A stretch of DNA of 64,000 nt from Caenorhabditis elegans (Eukaryota > Nematoda > Chromadorea > Rhabditida > Rhabditidae), in contig NC_003284.9 in assembly GCF_000002985.6 (NCBI RefSeq), forward strand, positions 16,244,001 to 16,308,000, read 5' to 3'. This document shows, one piece after another, positions 30,498-41,800 of the stretch; position 1 is the stretch's first letter, and every line of letters begins with the position of its first letter. The notes beneath the pieces are model-generated. The model was given only the letters and a program-made list of their open reading frames with translations. It was not told where the DNA came from and searched no databases. Both the position numbers and the translations under genes were made by a program.

Positions 30498-30569
30498 TCC
30501 GTTGTTGTCTAGTGGTTAGGATTTATGGCTCTCACCCATAAGGCCGGGGTTCGATTCCCCGCAACAAAT
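30498..30569 (+). pseudogene. Decaying tRNA-Glu (CTC)
   Basis: The anticodon and T arms are intact, but the 3' acceptor strand reads CAACAAA instead of CAACGGA, giving two mismatches with TCCGTTG. The junction after the acceptor stem has T for G (TTGTTGTCTAG). It is probably a pseudogene at the decayed end of the module array. Confidence 0.75.
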
Positions 30570-31772
30570 TTTGTATGGCTAATCGAGGGCCAAAAATAAC
30601 TTCCGATTAACTGAAAGTGTCTCTTTAGGATTTGTAAAATTTTAATGTGAGTTTTTCGAAATTCAAAAGAGAACAATTTTCTAAATCAGTTGAAGGAGGA
30701 CTAACGGTTCGGACAATTTTGAACGTATAGACTCAAAATGAGCTCAAATAAACGAATTTCGTAATGAAGCTTCTCAAAAAAAATTCCAAAATTTTGAACC
30801 GCCATAAAAAAGTTTTGAAAATTTTTTGAGCAGTTTCATTACAAAACTCGTTCATTTGAGCTTATTTTGGGTCCATACGTTCAAAATCATCCGAACCGTT
30901 AGTCCTCCTTTAAGGACATATCTCTATTTTAAAATTATTTATCATGTTTCTCATTAAAATCAATATGTTTTTGGGAAAAGTTCAATTTTTAAAGTCACCG
31001 AAAAATGAAAACGAACATAATTTTGGAGCCACATATGATATATGGGTCTTCGAAAAACTTTCTGTTTTAGAGTTCCTATTTTTGAACAAGAACCCATTTT
31101 GAGGTACACAGTATGCTGTAAATGTTAATTTTGCTTACATTCTCCGAAATAGATGTGAATTTGTTTTCTTCTGTTTTTTGAAATAAAAATCAATATATAA
31201 TTACCGCTATATGACCGCCATAAATAGTTTTGTAAAATCATTAATAAAAATTTCATTACCAAATTTGTTCCTTTCAACAAGTATTGATTTTATACGTTCA
31301 GAATACCCCGAGATTTCCCGTTAGTCATTGTTTCATTTATTCCAGAGTTGACCTGATTGAACGCACGCAACGCACTTTTTCTCTCTCGCCACACTTTGGA
31401 AGTGAGAGACGCAGCAAGAGATGTCTTCTCTGCCGTGCAGTGTTGTCGTGAAAAGGACGACAGAAAAAAGAGTGTGTGGAGGTGAGAGGGTGGGAGGGGT
31501 GTGAGACGGTTGTCCGTAAACACTCGCGCAAAAACGCGGGAAAATTTTTCTGGAGGAGGCCGTGCTGCACAGGTAAAAACCTTTTTAATTCGATCAAAAC
31601 AATTTTATAAATTTGTTCGATTGGATTTTTCACGGAGATTTTTCCGCGGTGCTTTTATTTTTTTTTTGATTTGCTGTTATTGTTTGAACTGACTTCTAAA
31701 TTTTGATCTCTTTTACTTTTCGATTCTATTTCCCTTAAATGACAATTATAACTTTGGAACATTTTCAGCAGT
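30570..31772. other. sdc-1 upstream region
   Basis: Holds the inverted repeat at 30693-30910 and a fragment of the same family near 31210-31330. From about 31350 the base composition rises in GC, with CTCTC-type tracts and CGCGCAAAAACGCGGG. A donor (CACAG|GTAAAAAC at 31573) and an acceptor (31761-31768, five bases before the sdc-1 ATG) suggest a non-coding first exon ending at 31572. Confidence 0.5.
30693..30910. mobile_element. AAGGAGGACTAACGG inverted-repeat element
   Basis: Terminal repeats AAGGAGGACTAACGGTTCGG and CCGAACCGTTAGTCCTCCTT are perfect over 20 bases. Internal halves are complementary (AAATGAGCTCAAAT with ATTTGAGCTTATTTT). A partial relative follows at about 31210-31330 (TTTCCCGTTAGTCA). 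Confidence 0.85.
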
Positions 31773-34700
31773 ATGTCGGATGAAGAAGATATAGATGAAA
31801 GCTTTGAAATCGAAGAGGACGGAATTTCAATCACAGATGCCAGAGGGTAAGTTGTTGTTGTTTTTTTTTTTTTTTTTTTTATTTCCTTGGTGGCTTGTCC
31901 CAATGTCCAGTAGGAAAAAAGGACATGTATCATTATAAAACTGTTTAAAAATTTTCACATTTCCAAAGCTTTCCAAGCCCTAATTAATCCAACAAATTCT
32001 TGTTTAGAAACAGTCTGAAAGCGCAACAAATTGCTGGTAAAGAACGAAATTTGGATCCAGAAGCCGATGATTTGGAGGTAGTCGTCAATTTCTACGAAGC
32101 AGGCGACGGAACATTCCAACTACAACTGCCCAAACTAACAGCTGTGAAACCAGTGGATAAAGTCAATGATGTACTGGACTTTATCAATTTTGACAAGAAA
32201 GTATGCGATGGAATCCATTCATCAATCAAATTAGTTTCACGTAAGTTTAACTGCATGGTAACTAGAATTAATTCGTATTGTTGGTTGCGGGACAGTAGTA
32301 GATTTTTGCCAAAACCAAAAATTAATTTAACCGGGTTGAAACATTTTTGAAAAATATTTTTACAAAGTTTCCAGATGTTGAGAATTGAAAAATTTACCTA
32401 CGATTTTTTTTTCACAAAACCTACGATTTAAAATAATTTTTTTTAAAGCTATTTGGAGTTAGGGTGTCTCATTTCAGTGTGATCTACTTAAATCTACACA
32501 CAATGCGGGAGTTGAAACGCAGAGTTCTCAACCAATTTTGCATAGTTAAGAACGTGTTGACGTCACACTTTTTGGACAAAAAATTCCCGTATTTTTTTTA
32601 GATCAAACCGTGATGGGGCAGCTTGACACTACGTGTATACATAAAATCCATTATTGGGCCTTACTTTACTATATAATTTTCAGAACGAGATCAGACGGGA
32701 CCAGCACCGTTTCCGAAGCATAAGCTGACGTGCGCCCATTGCGACTGGTCGTTCGACAATGTGATGAAGCTTGTCCGTCACCGAGGTGTTCACAAGAATG
32801 TGGGAGTCTACATGTGTCAAGTGTGCCTCACACTGTTTGGACACACCTATAATCTGTTTATGCATTGGCGGACATCGTGTAGCCAGACATCGACAACTGC
32901 CACGGATATCGAGATACAAGTAAGCACAAGTTGGTATTTTGAAACTAATGAATCCCCAAGCTCCAGAAAGCAGAAACGCCGTACCTTCATCGCAATGTGC
33001 TCAATGTTTTGGGCTCACTGAACCGAGCGTCGCAATACTACTGCACTGGTGGTTATGTATTTCTGCCGTCGGATTGGTGCATCACAAATAAGGAAATTGT
33101 TATGGAAAAGGATCATATGTCGTCGTGTCATTTATGTCACCTGCCTGTACCAAATAAATTTCTCGAAGCTCACGGAAATGTGCATCGGGGGCGATTTCGA
33201 ATCGATGGACGTATCTACGGCGACTACTTTTGTCATATTTGTGGAACAGTTTTCATGTAGGTTTTTCGACATTTTTTTTCAAAAAATTGAAAGAACACTG
33301 AAATTTCAGAGAACAAGATAATCTATTCAAGCATTGGCGTTTGCATTGTGAAGAGGTTATTGCCTACACACCAGTCGACCAATATCTATCAAATACGGAG
33401 CTCGCCACACTCGCTTGGCTCGTCCTTCAAACGACAATCTCACAAGCCGATATTGAATGCTTGAGGGTCAGCTCGTCGCTGATCACTGAAAAATTGGCAA
33501 AAGAGCACGCGGAGAGACACGGAATCGCCAATAGTATGCACAAGTATTATCACTTTCCACAGGAGATTTGGCCCCTCAAAACGTTTGTCAATTTGGATTT
33601 GGTTAATGATGCGATTCCGATTTCAGGAGAAAATTCATTTGTGAGCACTTTTTTTCCATTTTACTTTGAGATTTGTATTATTTTCTAGCAAAACATTATT
33701 GGCGGGTCGTTTTAGAACCTATTTTGGAGGCAGGTAGGCACGTTTTCAGGGCCTACCGAAAATAGCAGATTCTGAGCTACGTTGTACATACCTACTTGCC
33801 TACTTTCCTTTCTGCCTACCAAAATTTTTATATTTTTTTTCACTGAAATTCAATCTTTTTTTTCAGAAGATAAAAGATCCCAAACGCCCAGTGCACATAA
33901 TGAACTTGCTCGCTACGGCGTGTCCGGGCTTTTACGCAACAGGAAAGACGTTCAACATGATTTGCAGTACGAAAAAATCGGAATCAGACACGAAAAAGGT
34001 GTATCGCGTCATATTGAGATATACGACAGAGGGATCCGTTATTCAATCGGTAATTTGATTTGTGCTTTTTTTCGAAAAATTTTTTTCAGATTTTTCAGCA
34101 CTTTTAGCTAGACGTTTGGGTATTAGCCAGTTTTAAGAAACTTAGCAATGATCAAACTTTTAATTCAAAATTTTGAATAATGAGAAATTTATTGGAAAGC
34201 TTTATGATAATCCAAATTCACTTTTTTTTTCTTCCAGTACGATTTCACGGCTCGCTCATTCCCCAAACTCCGCGTGGACTCGGAAACGCCAGAAGGTGTT
34301 TTTAGCCATCCGCTGGCCGATTTCAATGTGGAATCGAACGAGGCGATCGTGTGTCACAAGTGTGATAGTAAAAAGTTGACAATCACGTTCTCGACGGAAG
34401 TACGGTTGAAGTATCATCTGCTTCGACATTCGGAGTCACGAAAAGACGGTTATCATTGTGCGATTTGCAAGATTATGTGAGTTTGTATTGAATAAAACAA
34501 TGTTGATTAGTTTGAGAGTGAGAATTGGATTTTAAAAATCTTCACAATTTTTCTTTATTTTTTGACCACTTCCGAATTGGCTAAGTAATTCCAACAGACG
34601 GTAAACGTTTGCATAAATGAAAGTTAATTTCAGAGTATACAATCGTAGTCATGAGGAGCACTGGATCAATGATTGTATTCCGCTCCAGAAATTGTATAGA

Positions 34701-37700
34701 GATCAAAAGGACCGAGAGTGCTTCGACGCAGAATTTGCTGCAAAATGTGCGAGCATCATAAAAAAGCTCAGAATACGAACATTGATTCGATGGAAGGAAC
34801 GAGCGAACGAGGACTGGGTGGAGACGAAGCAGACGCCTGATCGTATCGGAGAAGATTTTGCTATAAAATTCCAAGTTGGTACCACTGCTCTGAAGACGCT
34901 GATGGCCGGGCTCGAGGAGCATTATAAAAATGCTCAGGCTAGACATGAGGCGTATAAGTACAGCGAGGAAAACTTTTTGCCGCCACTTTCGACGCCGGTC
35001 GTTGTATGCTTTCATTGTGGTAAGTGGCTCACCGTAATAGGAATGAAGAAAAATACAAAAAAAAGTTATTCGATCTTTTTTGTGAAAATCTGAAAGTTTA
35101 ATTCTCTTCCTCTCTCTCTTTTTTAGTTTCTCCTCAAAACACCTTTTTCAGGCACCCGCTGTCATTATACGCTACTTCACGACCACCTTGATTATTGCCA
35201 CTATTGGCCGCGTAACAAACGATTAGTCAATGAAGAATTTCATAAATGGAAGAAGAACGGCTGTCGAAATACGTGGCGAGTTATGGTAAGGGAGATTATT
35301 TGTGTTCTAGATATTATTAATTTTAATGAATTTAATGAAAATGATTGAAAACAATTTTTTAAAGTGGTGGGAGAAAGGTGTATGCATTTTTTTGGTTTTG
35401 CCACAGCTTTTAATTTTTCAATTATGTGCATATGTTTGAAGGCGGTTAATATTCAAAACAGGGGTGGGCGGCAATTGCCGTTCTGCAAATTGATTTGCCG
35501 ACAAATTCTGCAAATCGGCAAATTACCGGTTTTCCGATTTGCCGGAAATTTTTAATTCCGGCGATTTTCCAGTTTGCCGATTTGCAGGAAATTCTTATTT
35601 TTGCCAAATTGCCGGTTTGCCGTTTGCCGGATATCAGATTTGCCGGAAATGTTTAGAGGGATTTTTCATAAGACGGAAACACTTAAAACTGTCTTTTCGA
35701 AAATTTTTCCGTTTTTTCTATACATTTTCATAGAATTTGCTTACTTTTCAAAATAAATGTAAGAAGATCATAGGATGCGTTTAATTTTGCCATTTGAAAT
35801 TGAAATTCTGAAATTTCCGAAAGAATAAGTGCGAAACCACAGTTTGCCAAAATTTTTTCGCAAATTCGACAAATCGGCAATTTGCCGATTTGCCGACGTG
35901 CCGGAAGTTTCAATTCCGGCAATTTTCCGGCGTGCCGATTTGCCGGAAAAAATTGTTTGCCGCACACCCCTGATTCAAAAGCTTAGCTCTTTTTTTGGTT
36001 AACAAACTTAAATATATATTTTTTCAGAAAAGTGTAGCTGAAGCAATGCAAATTGAAGTGCCGTTCATATCTGAGGAGCAATACTCAAAGGTACAGTTTT
36101 TGGGGAATAATTTATCAGTATAATGAACAGAAAATAAAAAAAATAGCAAAAAATTCTGAGGTTCATATTTTTCAATGATCATTTCCAGATACTCGACTAC
36201 CACACCTACTTTTGCAACGACACACGCTACAAGGTTCAGGACTCAATCAACAATTGGAACGATTGCTCAACAATTCGAGACGTTGATTTGTCCGAAAAAC
36301 TTTCAGTTGCTGAAATTGTGCAAAAGGGCGAGGACTCAGTGATGGCTCCAGAACCTGATATAATCAAAAATGTTTACTTTCCGTCTGCTCGTATTATTAC
36401 AGATAATATGCTGTTGCGAATGACAGAGGTATAGAATTTTTTGATCATTTTTTAAAATAGTTTTTTTTAGATAGACGATACGATTTTAAATATTTTTCTA
36501 GTAACAATTGGTAAATTCTGAGATTATAGCGGAATTAAACCTTTTTTTTTAAATTTCCTAAGAAACTTTTTAAGAAGGCACACTATGAAATTTACCTATT
36601 TGGTGCCTATCTGAGTAAAATGAAACCAAAAAAATATATACATATACACATTTCAGATAAACTTGAATGATGTCGTGCAGCGAGACCCAATCACCAAAGA
36701 GGAACTAACGGGAAAATTCAAGGAAGTTCAAGACGAGCAAGACGCGATTCTGTTTGGTGACTACCGTGCTGTTTTGCGATCGAAGGGTATTATGGTCAAT
36801 TCGATTTCGGATTTTGTTGCTCCTCCAGATGAGCTTGCGAAAGCAAAAGCATCCCAGGAGTCTGCTGGTCAAGAAAGTGTGGATCATAGGAATCGAAGGG
36901 AACGAGAATTTATTCAACAGTATATGGGTAAAGATCTGGCACTCGAGGCGGCCGCCCGCGAAAATGGGAGACTCGTCGAGGTTGACGAAGAGGCGGAAGA
37001 TTATGAACTGACTCCGAAGGAGCTCAACGCTCGAAGACTCGTCGAACGGAATCGTCACCGAGAGATGTGCAAAACGAGGTGTGAGCATGGCGAGTATGAC
37101 TATGAAAAGTTCAAGGCGAGGCAAGTGCCCATTAATCCGGCAAAAATGAAGGAGCGGAAATATCTGACTCGTGTGGTACACGAGAGCGGCCCGGATGATG
37201 ATGTGTGCCCAGATGAGCCGGAGAATAACATCATCGCGTTCTCACCAAAATATGAAAATTCGCTCAGCGACTTTCGCATAAGTGCAATTGGTTTCCGCGA
37301 AAAGTATTTGGCGGACGATAAAAAGAAGAGAAATGGAATTCCGATTCGAAAAATGACTGAGGCTCAGAAAGGTGTTGCGCTAGACTACGATACGTTGATG
37401 GCGCGACACGGAGGTCGTCCCGACGTGATAATGAACCCGGCCGGAACTGTTTTTGTGGGAGGATTTGTGTTCGATCGGAAACCGACGTGCCAGGATAACA
37501 TGCAGACTGTTTATGTTCTTCGTAATGGCTATGTGAGTTTGAAAAGTTTAAGTAATGTTGATTTTGTTCCCCGGTTTTTTGAGACAAAATTTGACTGTCA
37601 CGAGGGACAGGCAGAGAAGTATAATAGAGAAGTGAAGAAAAGCGGAATATTGAGCCTCGATATAAGACAGTCCCTCCTAACCACGTGGTGTCAGACTGCT

Positions 37701-38300
37701 CCGTTGCGGTTTGACCTACAAAAAATGCGGGAACGTTTTGCCCAAAAAATGTGACGTCAGCACGTTCTGAACCATGCGAGATCAGTTGAGCCCAACTGTG
37801 CTTCTCTACTCCCGCATTTTTTGTAGATCTGCGTAGATCAATCCGAAGTGAGACGCTCTGACACCTCGTGCCTAACTATGTAGTTCTGAATTTTGTGAAC
37901 ATTTAGATTTTTCACACAATTTTTTTTCAGGCACACCGGTACCGAATTTATCACTGCGAAGACACGAATGGCATTTACAAATTTGTTTGGCCGCAGGAGC
38001 AAAGTTTTGACCCCGATTCGCTTGCAAAAAGTGCTCGAGTCAGAATGGTCAAGCAAGTCAAATGTATGTAATTTGTTAGAAATTCACCTTTTTTAATTTA
38101 ACATTTGTACAGCACCTGAACACATGATCCATCACATTGAAGAAATTGATGAGTCTATTGGACATAATTACCGACTGAATAGAAAACGGCGAAACTCGGA
38201 AACACGTGAACACGAGCTCATTGAACTCGATACGGACGACCTGAATGAGCCGAGTACTAGTGATGGAAGATATAGTTTTGGGCATCACGGATATCGTTGA
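31773..38300 (+). CDS. sdc-1: SDC-1, zinc-finger dosage-compensation and sex-determination protein
   Basis: Fourteen coding exons join in phase: 31773-31846, 32008-32240, 32684-32919, 32961-33256, 33310-33640, 33867-34049, 34238-34476, 34634-35019, 35152-35285, 36028-36090, 36189-36428, 36657-37532, 37931-38063 and 38113-38300. The product is 1203 aa, the size recalled for SDC-1 of C. elegans. An acceptor six bases further on (32967) would give 1201 aa. The start is MSDEEDIDESFEIEEDG. Zinc-finger-like motifs come in sets: CAHCDWSF...HRGVH and CQVCLTLF...HWRTSC (about 119-168), CHLCH...HGNVH and CHICGTVF...HWRLHC (about 237-293), then CHKC...HLLRH, CAICKI...HWINDC and CFHCGTRC...HLDYC further on. 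The long exon 36657-37532 is charged and finger-free. In hermaphrodites SDC-1 joins SDC-2, SDC-3 and condensin subunits on X and represses her-1. Weak AATAAA is at 38667-38672. Confidence 0.9.
32455..32635. mobile_element. AATGCGGGA/TGACGTCA inverted-repeat element, copy 1
   Basis: CAATGCGGGAGTTGAAACGC...GAACGTGTTGACGTCACAC...AATTCCCGTATTTTTT, with ends that pair (GTGATCTACTTAAAT with TTTAGATCAAACCG). It lies in sdc-1 intron 2. Related copies are at 37667-37868 (also in sdc-1) and 51178-51340. Confidence 0.75.
35462..35972. repeat. CGGCAAATTGCCGG-type repeat, copy 3
   Basis: GGGGTGGGCGGCAATTGCCG at the left and TTTGCCGCACACCCCTG at the right form the ends, with many CGGCAAAT/ATTTGCCG units inside. 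It fills most of the 742-bp sdc-1 intron 35286-36027 and is the most complete of the copies. Confidence 0.75.
37667..37868. mobile_element. AATGCGGGA/TGACGTCA inverted-repeat element, copy 2
   Basis: Left half CGGTTTGACCTACAAAAAATG and right half CATTTTTTGTAGATCTGCG are complementary around GTGACGTCAGCACGTTCTG. It lies in the sdc-1 intron 37533-37930 and ends about 60 bp before the next exon. Confidence 0.8.
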
Positions 38301-38666
38301 CATGATTGTATTACGAAATATTTAATTTGAATCTCAACTCCTTTCTACGATCTTTTTTCTTTTACGTGTGGAAAAATATCATAAAATTTGATCTTTCATT
38401 AAAAACTCTATTTTTCTTTTTAAAACTCAAGCTATAAACATTATTTTTCATTTTGAGTTCCTAAAAACTTTTTTTGAATTTTTCAATTATTTTTGAAATT
38501 AAGCTTGAAAATCATGATTATGAATCAAGAAAAAAAGTATAGCACAGGGTTTGTGAGTCTGTGGCGCCGCTTGATGCGTGTCTTATTGTATAATTAGTAC
38601 TAAACGTGGTGAGTGGATATTTCAGGGAACATTTTTGTACAACTAACTCATTGCTCTTAGAGTTTC

Positions 38667-38715
38667 AATAAAGTTAAGAATCTGCCGGAAAACTTACACA
38701 GTTTACTTTTTTATT
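38667..38715. terminator. Facing poly(A) signals of convergent genes
   Basis: AATAAA on the plus strand at 38667-38672 (candidate end of sdc-1) and AATAAA on the minus strand at 38710-38715 (about 90 bases after the stop at 38806 of the facing gene). If both are used, the two mature 3' UTRs overlap. Confidence 0.5.
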
Positions 38716-38805
38716 GTGAATCCTTCCAAAAAATCAAGTAAAGCACTTGAAAAAAGCAGAAGCAGAATCAATTGAGCAGGCAGGAAAACACTTATCATAA
38801 ATTTC

Positions 38806-41800
38806 TTAATGATAAGAGTCCACAAGCATTCCTATGTTGGTAACGTTGACTTTCCAATTGCTAAGTTCGACATGGCTGGAAATCAAATTTTTGTAAATGT
38901 AGATTGCCTAAAAGTAGCTTACTTTTCTGTTACGGGAACCTTCTTGATAATTCTTTGGACTTTCCGAATGGTGTTGTTTAGACTGGAGCAGTTGTGGGTT
39001 ATAAACATAGTGATGTCATAATAGTCCTGGAGCAGTTTAAAATAATTTTTTATAAAATGATATTTATTTTGGAGACCTACGCTGAAAATACCATCTCCGT
39101 CTTCTTCGCCTTTAAGATCGAAATCGGACTCCTGTTCGCTAGTACAACGGGCATCTTTGTAATCTAGTACATCTTTTTTGCTGAAAAAGGCAATTAGAAA
39201 CATGTGGAGAATATGTGTTGGTAACTTGCTCAGAGTGAATATTAAAAAGTATGTGGCTTTAGTCTTTCAGAAACAGTAAATGTATTTTTATTTAAAACCA
39301 AAGTTGTAATGTTTCTTCTGAGTTTTAAATTGTTGCAGTTGGCCAAATTGGCCAATTTTATCGAAAAAAATTCGGTATTTTGGAAAAGGCTCGACCAAAC
39401 TATTCTTAAAATTTTTAAGTTTTTAATTCCACTCACAACAAGTAGTCAGGGTCATGAAAGACATATTTTCAAATTCTGCTGGTGGAAATTCGTTTTCAGT
39501 AGGGCGTATTTAAACAGTCAAACCCTCAGAAAATAGGCGGAGCCGAGTTTTTAGATCTCCTAGATATTTCGTGGCATTTCAAAGCAGCCAGTTGAAAAAA
39601 ATGGATACCTCTATTTTTCACCCGTTTCTCTCAAAGATTTCTCAGATAAATATATATTGAAGAATGTGAAATGTAAAAGTTGATGAATGTTTTTGAGAAC
39701 CTACCGAAGTCTTTTTTTGAAATGGCCGGAAGAAAAGACATTTGTCAACGAGAGCTCATCAATTACGTCTTATGTGTGCAGGAGATTAAGAAAAATCTGC
39801 ACATGCCTCTCTATCCCTCAAAAATGTGGCTCCGGGGGGTGTTCAAAACTTTTTTAAAGTACCGTCAAGTGAGAGGTCATAGTTGATAACATAACTTCTC
39901 ACATTTTCAGAGTTCTTTTTTTTTATGTAACATTTTTATAGCACCTGAACAAGGGGTCCATCATACTGAAGAGCCTGATGAACGATATTTTTTATGTTAC
40001 GTGCTAAAAATATCACTAAAAAAAAAAAATCTTCTACTAAAAACTAATATTTTTAAATTCAAGTTATAAGCATTGTTTCTCATTTTAATTTCCTAAAAAC
40101 TTTCTTTATGTCGTTCTAATTTGAAAAAGAGAAAAAATGTTTTCAAAAACACATTAAAAATAGGCACTTATTTATTTTTGTCCAGATGTTGGTATAATAA
40201 GGGAATGTGAAAGTTCACAATACAAACGCTTCACGTTACAAGTACAGAAACGTTGAAAATGTGGAAAGCCGCTCACATGTTTTCTCAATGTTATTTATTT
40301 ACAAATCAAGCAAAAAAATATATTCCGTTGCGGGGAATCGAACCCCGGCCTTATGGGTGAGAGCCATAAATCCTAACCACTAGACCACAACGGAGAAGAG
40401 AAACTGCCATTAGTTCATGACTTTTATTTTGAAATTGAAGATATCAGTGTTCCATCCTTGTATACTTATCCACAATGGAAATTTCTCAAACGTGATTTTT
40501 CAAAGTTGTCCTTTTTTTTGCCTCCCCGTGAGGAAAAAAATAAGGAAAAATGGACGGAAAAACCCGAGTAAACTAAACTTATTTTTTCCATAGGTGATGG
40601 TTTTTTAGAGAAAAAGAAACTAAATTTACGAAAAATAAAGACACGTCCGTGAAAGGGTTAATTTTTCCAATTAATTGGGAAACACTCAAAATCAAAGAAA
40701 ATGTTTTCTTCGAATTACAAAAAAAATCACTAAATGTTTCAATAAAGCATTGAAACAGGACTTCCTTTTGTTTATTTGTAGCTATTTTTGGCGCATCTTT
40801 CGATGAGCCATCCAAAATTTAGTAGTGGGGAGCAGTACATAAATATATACAAAAGGGAAGCTCCATCCACTACGTAAGAACATATTAGCAGTCTTACTCC
40901 TTTAAGGAAGACTTGTGAGAGCGCGGACATATGCAAAATGCGCCGCCGACAAAATCTGGGCTAGCGTGGGCCAGTATGCTTTGCACGCAAAAGCAGTCAA
41001 CGCACCACTCGAGTCGGTTTAATTACTCCCGGTCTGAGGTGAATTTTGCAATTGGCTGCCAGTAACTCAATTTTTTCGGTTAAACCTTAAAGATCTATTC
41101 ATGGGGACATAAAAAAGTGAAAAATTTTGAAAAACGACCGAGTCACTTTCGCGAACTGACCGTTTAAAAATCGGAATTTGATGAAAAGCGGTGTTAAAAA
41201 ACGGGAGTTTCCGTATTTCCAGAACAGCAAAAAACATTTTATTTTTGAAAACAAAGCTAACTTTTATTGAACCAAAACAAAAGTAAAAAATATATTCCGT
41301 TGCGGGGAATCGAACCCCGGCCTTATGGGTGAGAGCCATAAATCCTAACCACTAGACCACAACGGAGATGGAGAAATGCCATTGGTTCATGACTTTTATT
41401 TTGAAATTGAAGATATCACTGATTCATATGGGAGGCTGAAGTATGCTCTTTATTTTACCTTTTTATAAAATATACTTCAAAACTTTAAATGTTTTCACTG
41501 TTAAAATTGTTACATAATTGAAAATGTAACGTAACATATTTAAAACTAGAAATCTAGAAAAATTATTGCAAGTACGAAACTGTTGTTAAAGCCGATAAAA
41601 AAGTTATTGCACATTTATTGGAAATTTGTGAAGCAAAATGTATAGCTCAATCATGAAGGCAATTGACAGAAATGATGACTTTCAGGAATGAACTTTAGCA
41701 AGATGGGGAAGATCACAGTTACGTAAAATCTACACGACCAATATTCTCACTGGAGACAAAAAACAACTAGAAACGGGGATCTTCAAATAAACAACAAAAA

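Noticed and set aside
37533-37754. Continuation of the long sdc-1 exon frame past 37532
   Set aside because: A GTGAG donor follows TAT at 37532, the extension runs into an inverted-repeat element, and the next exon joins in phase.
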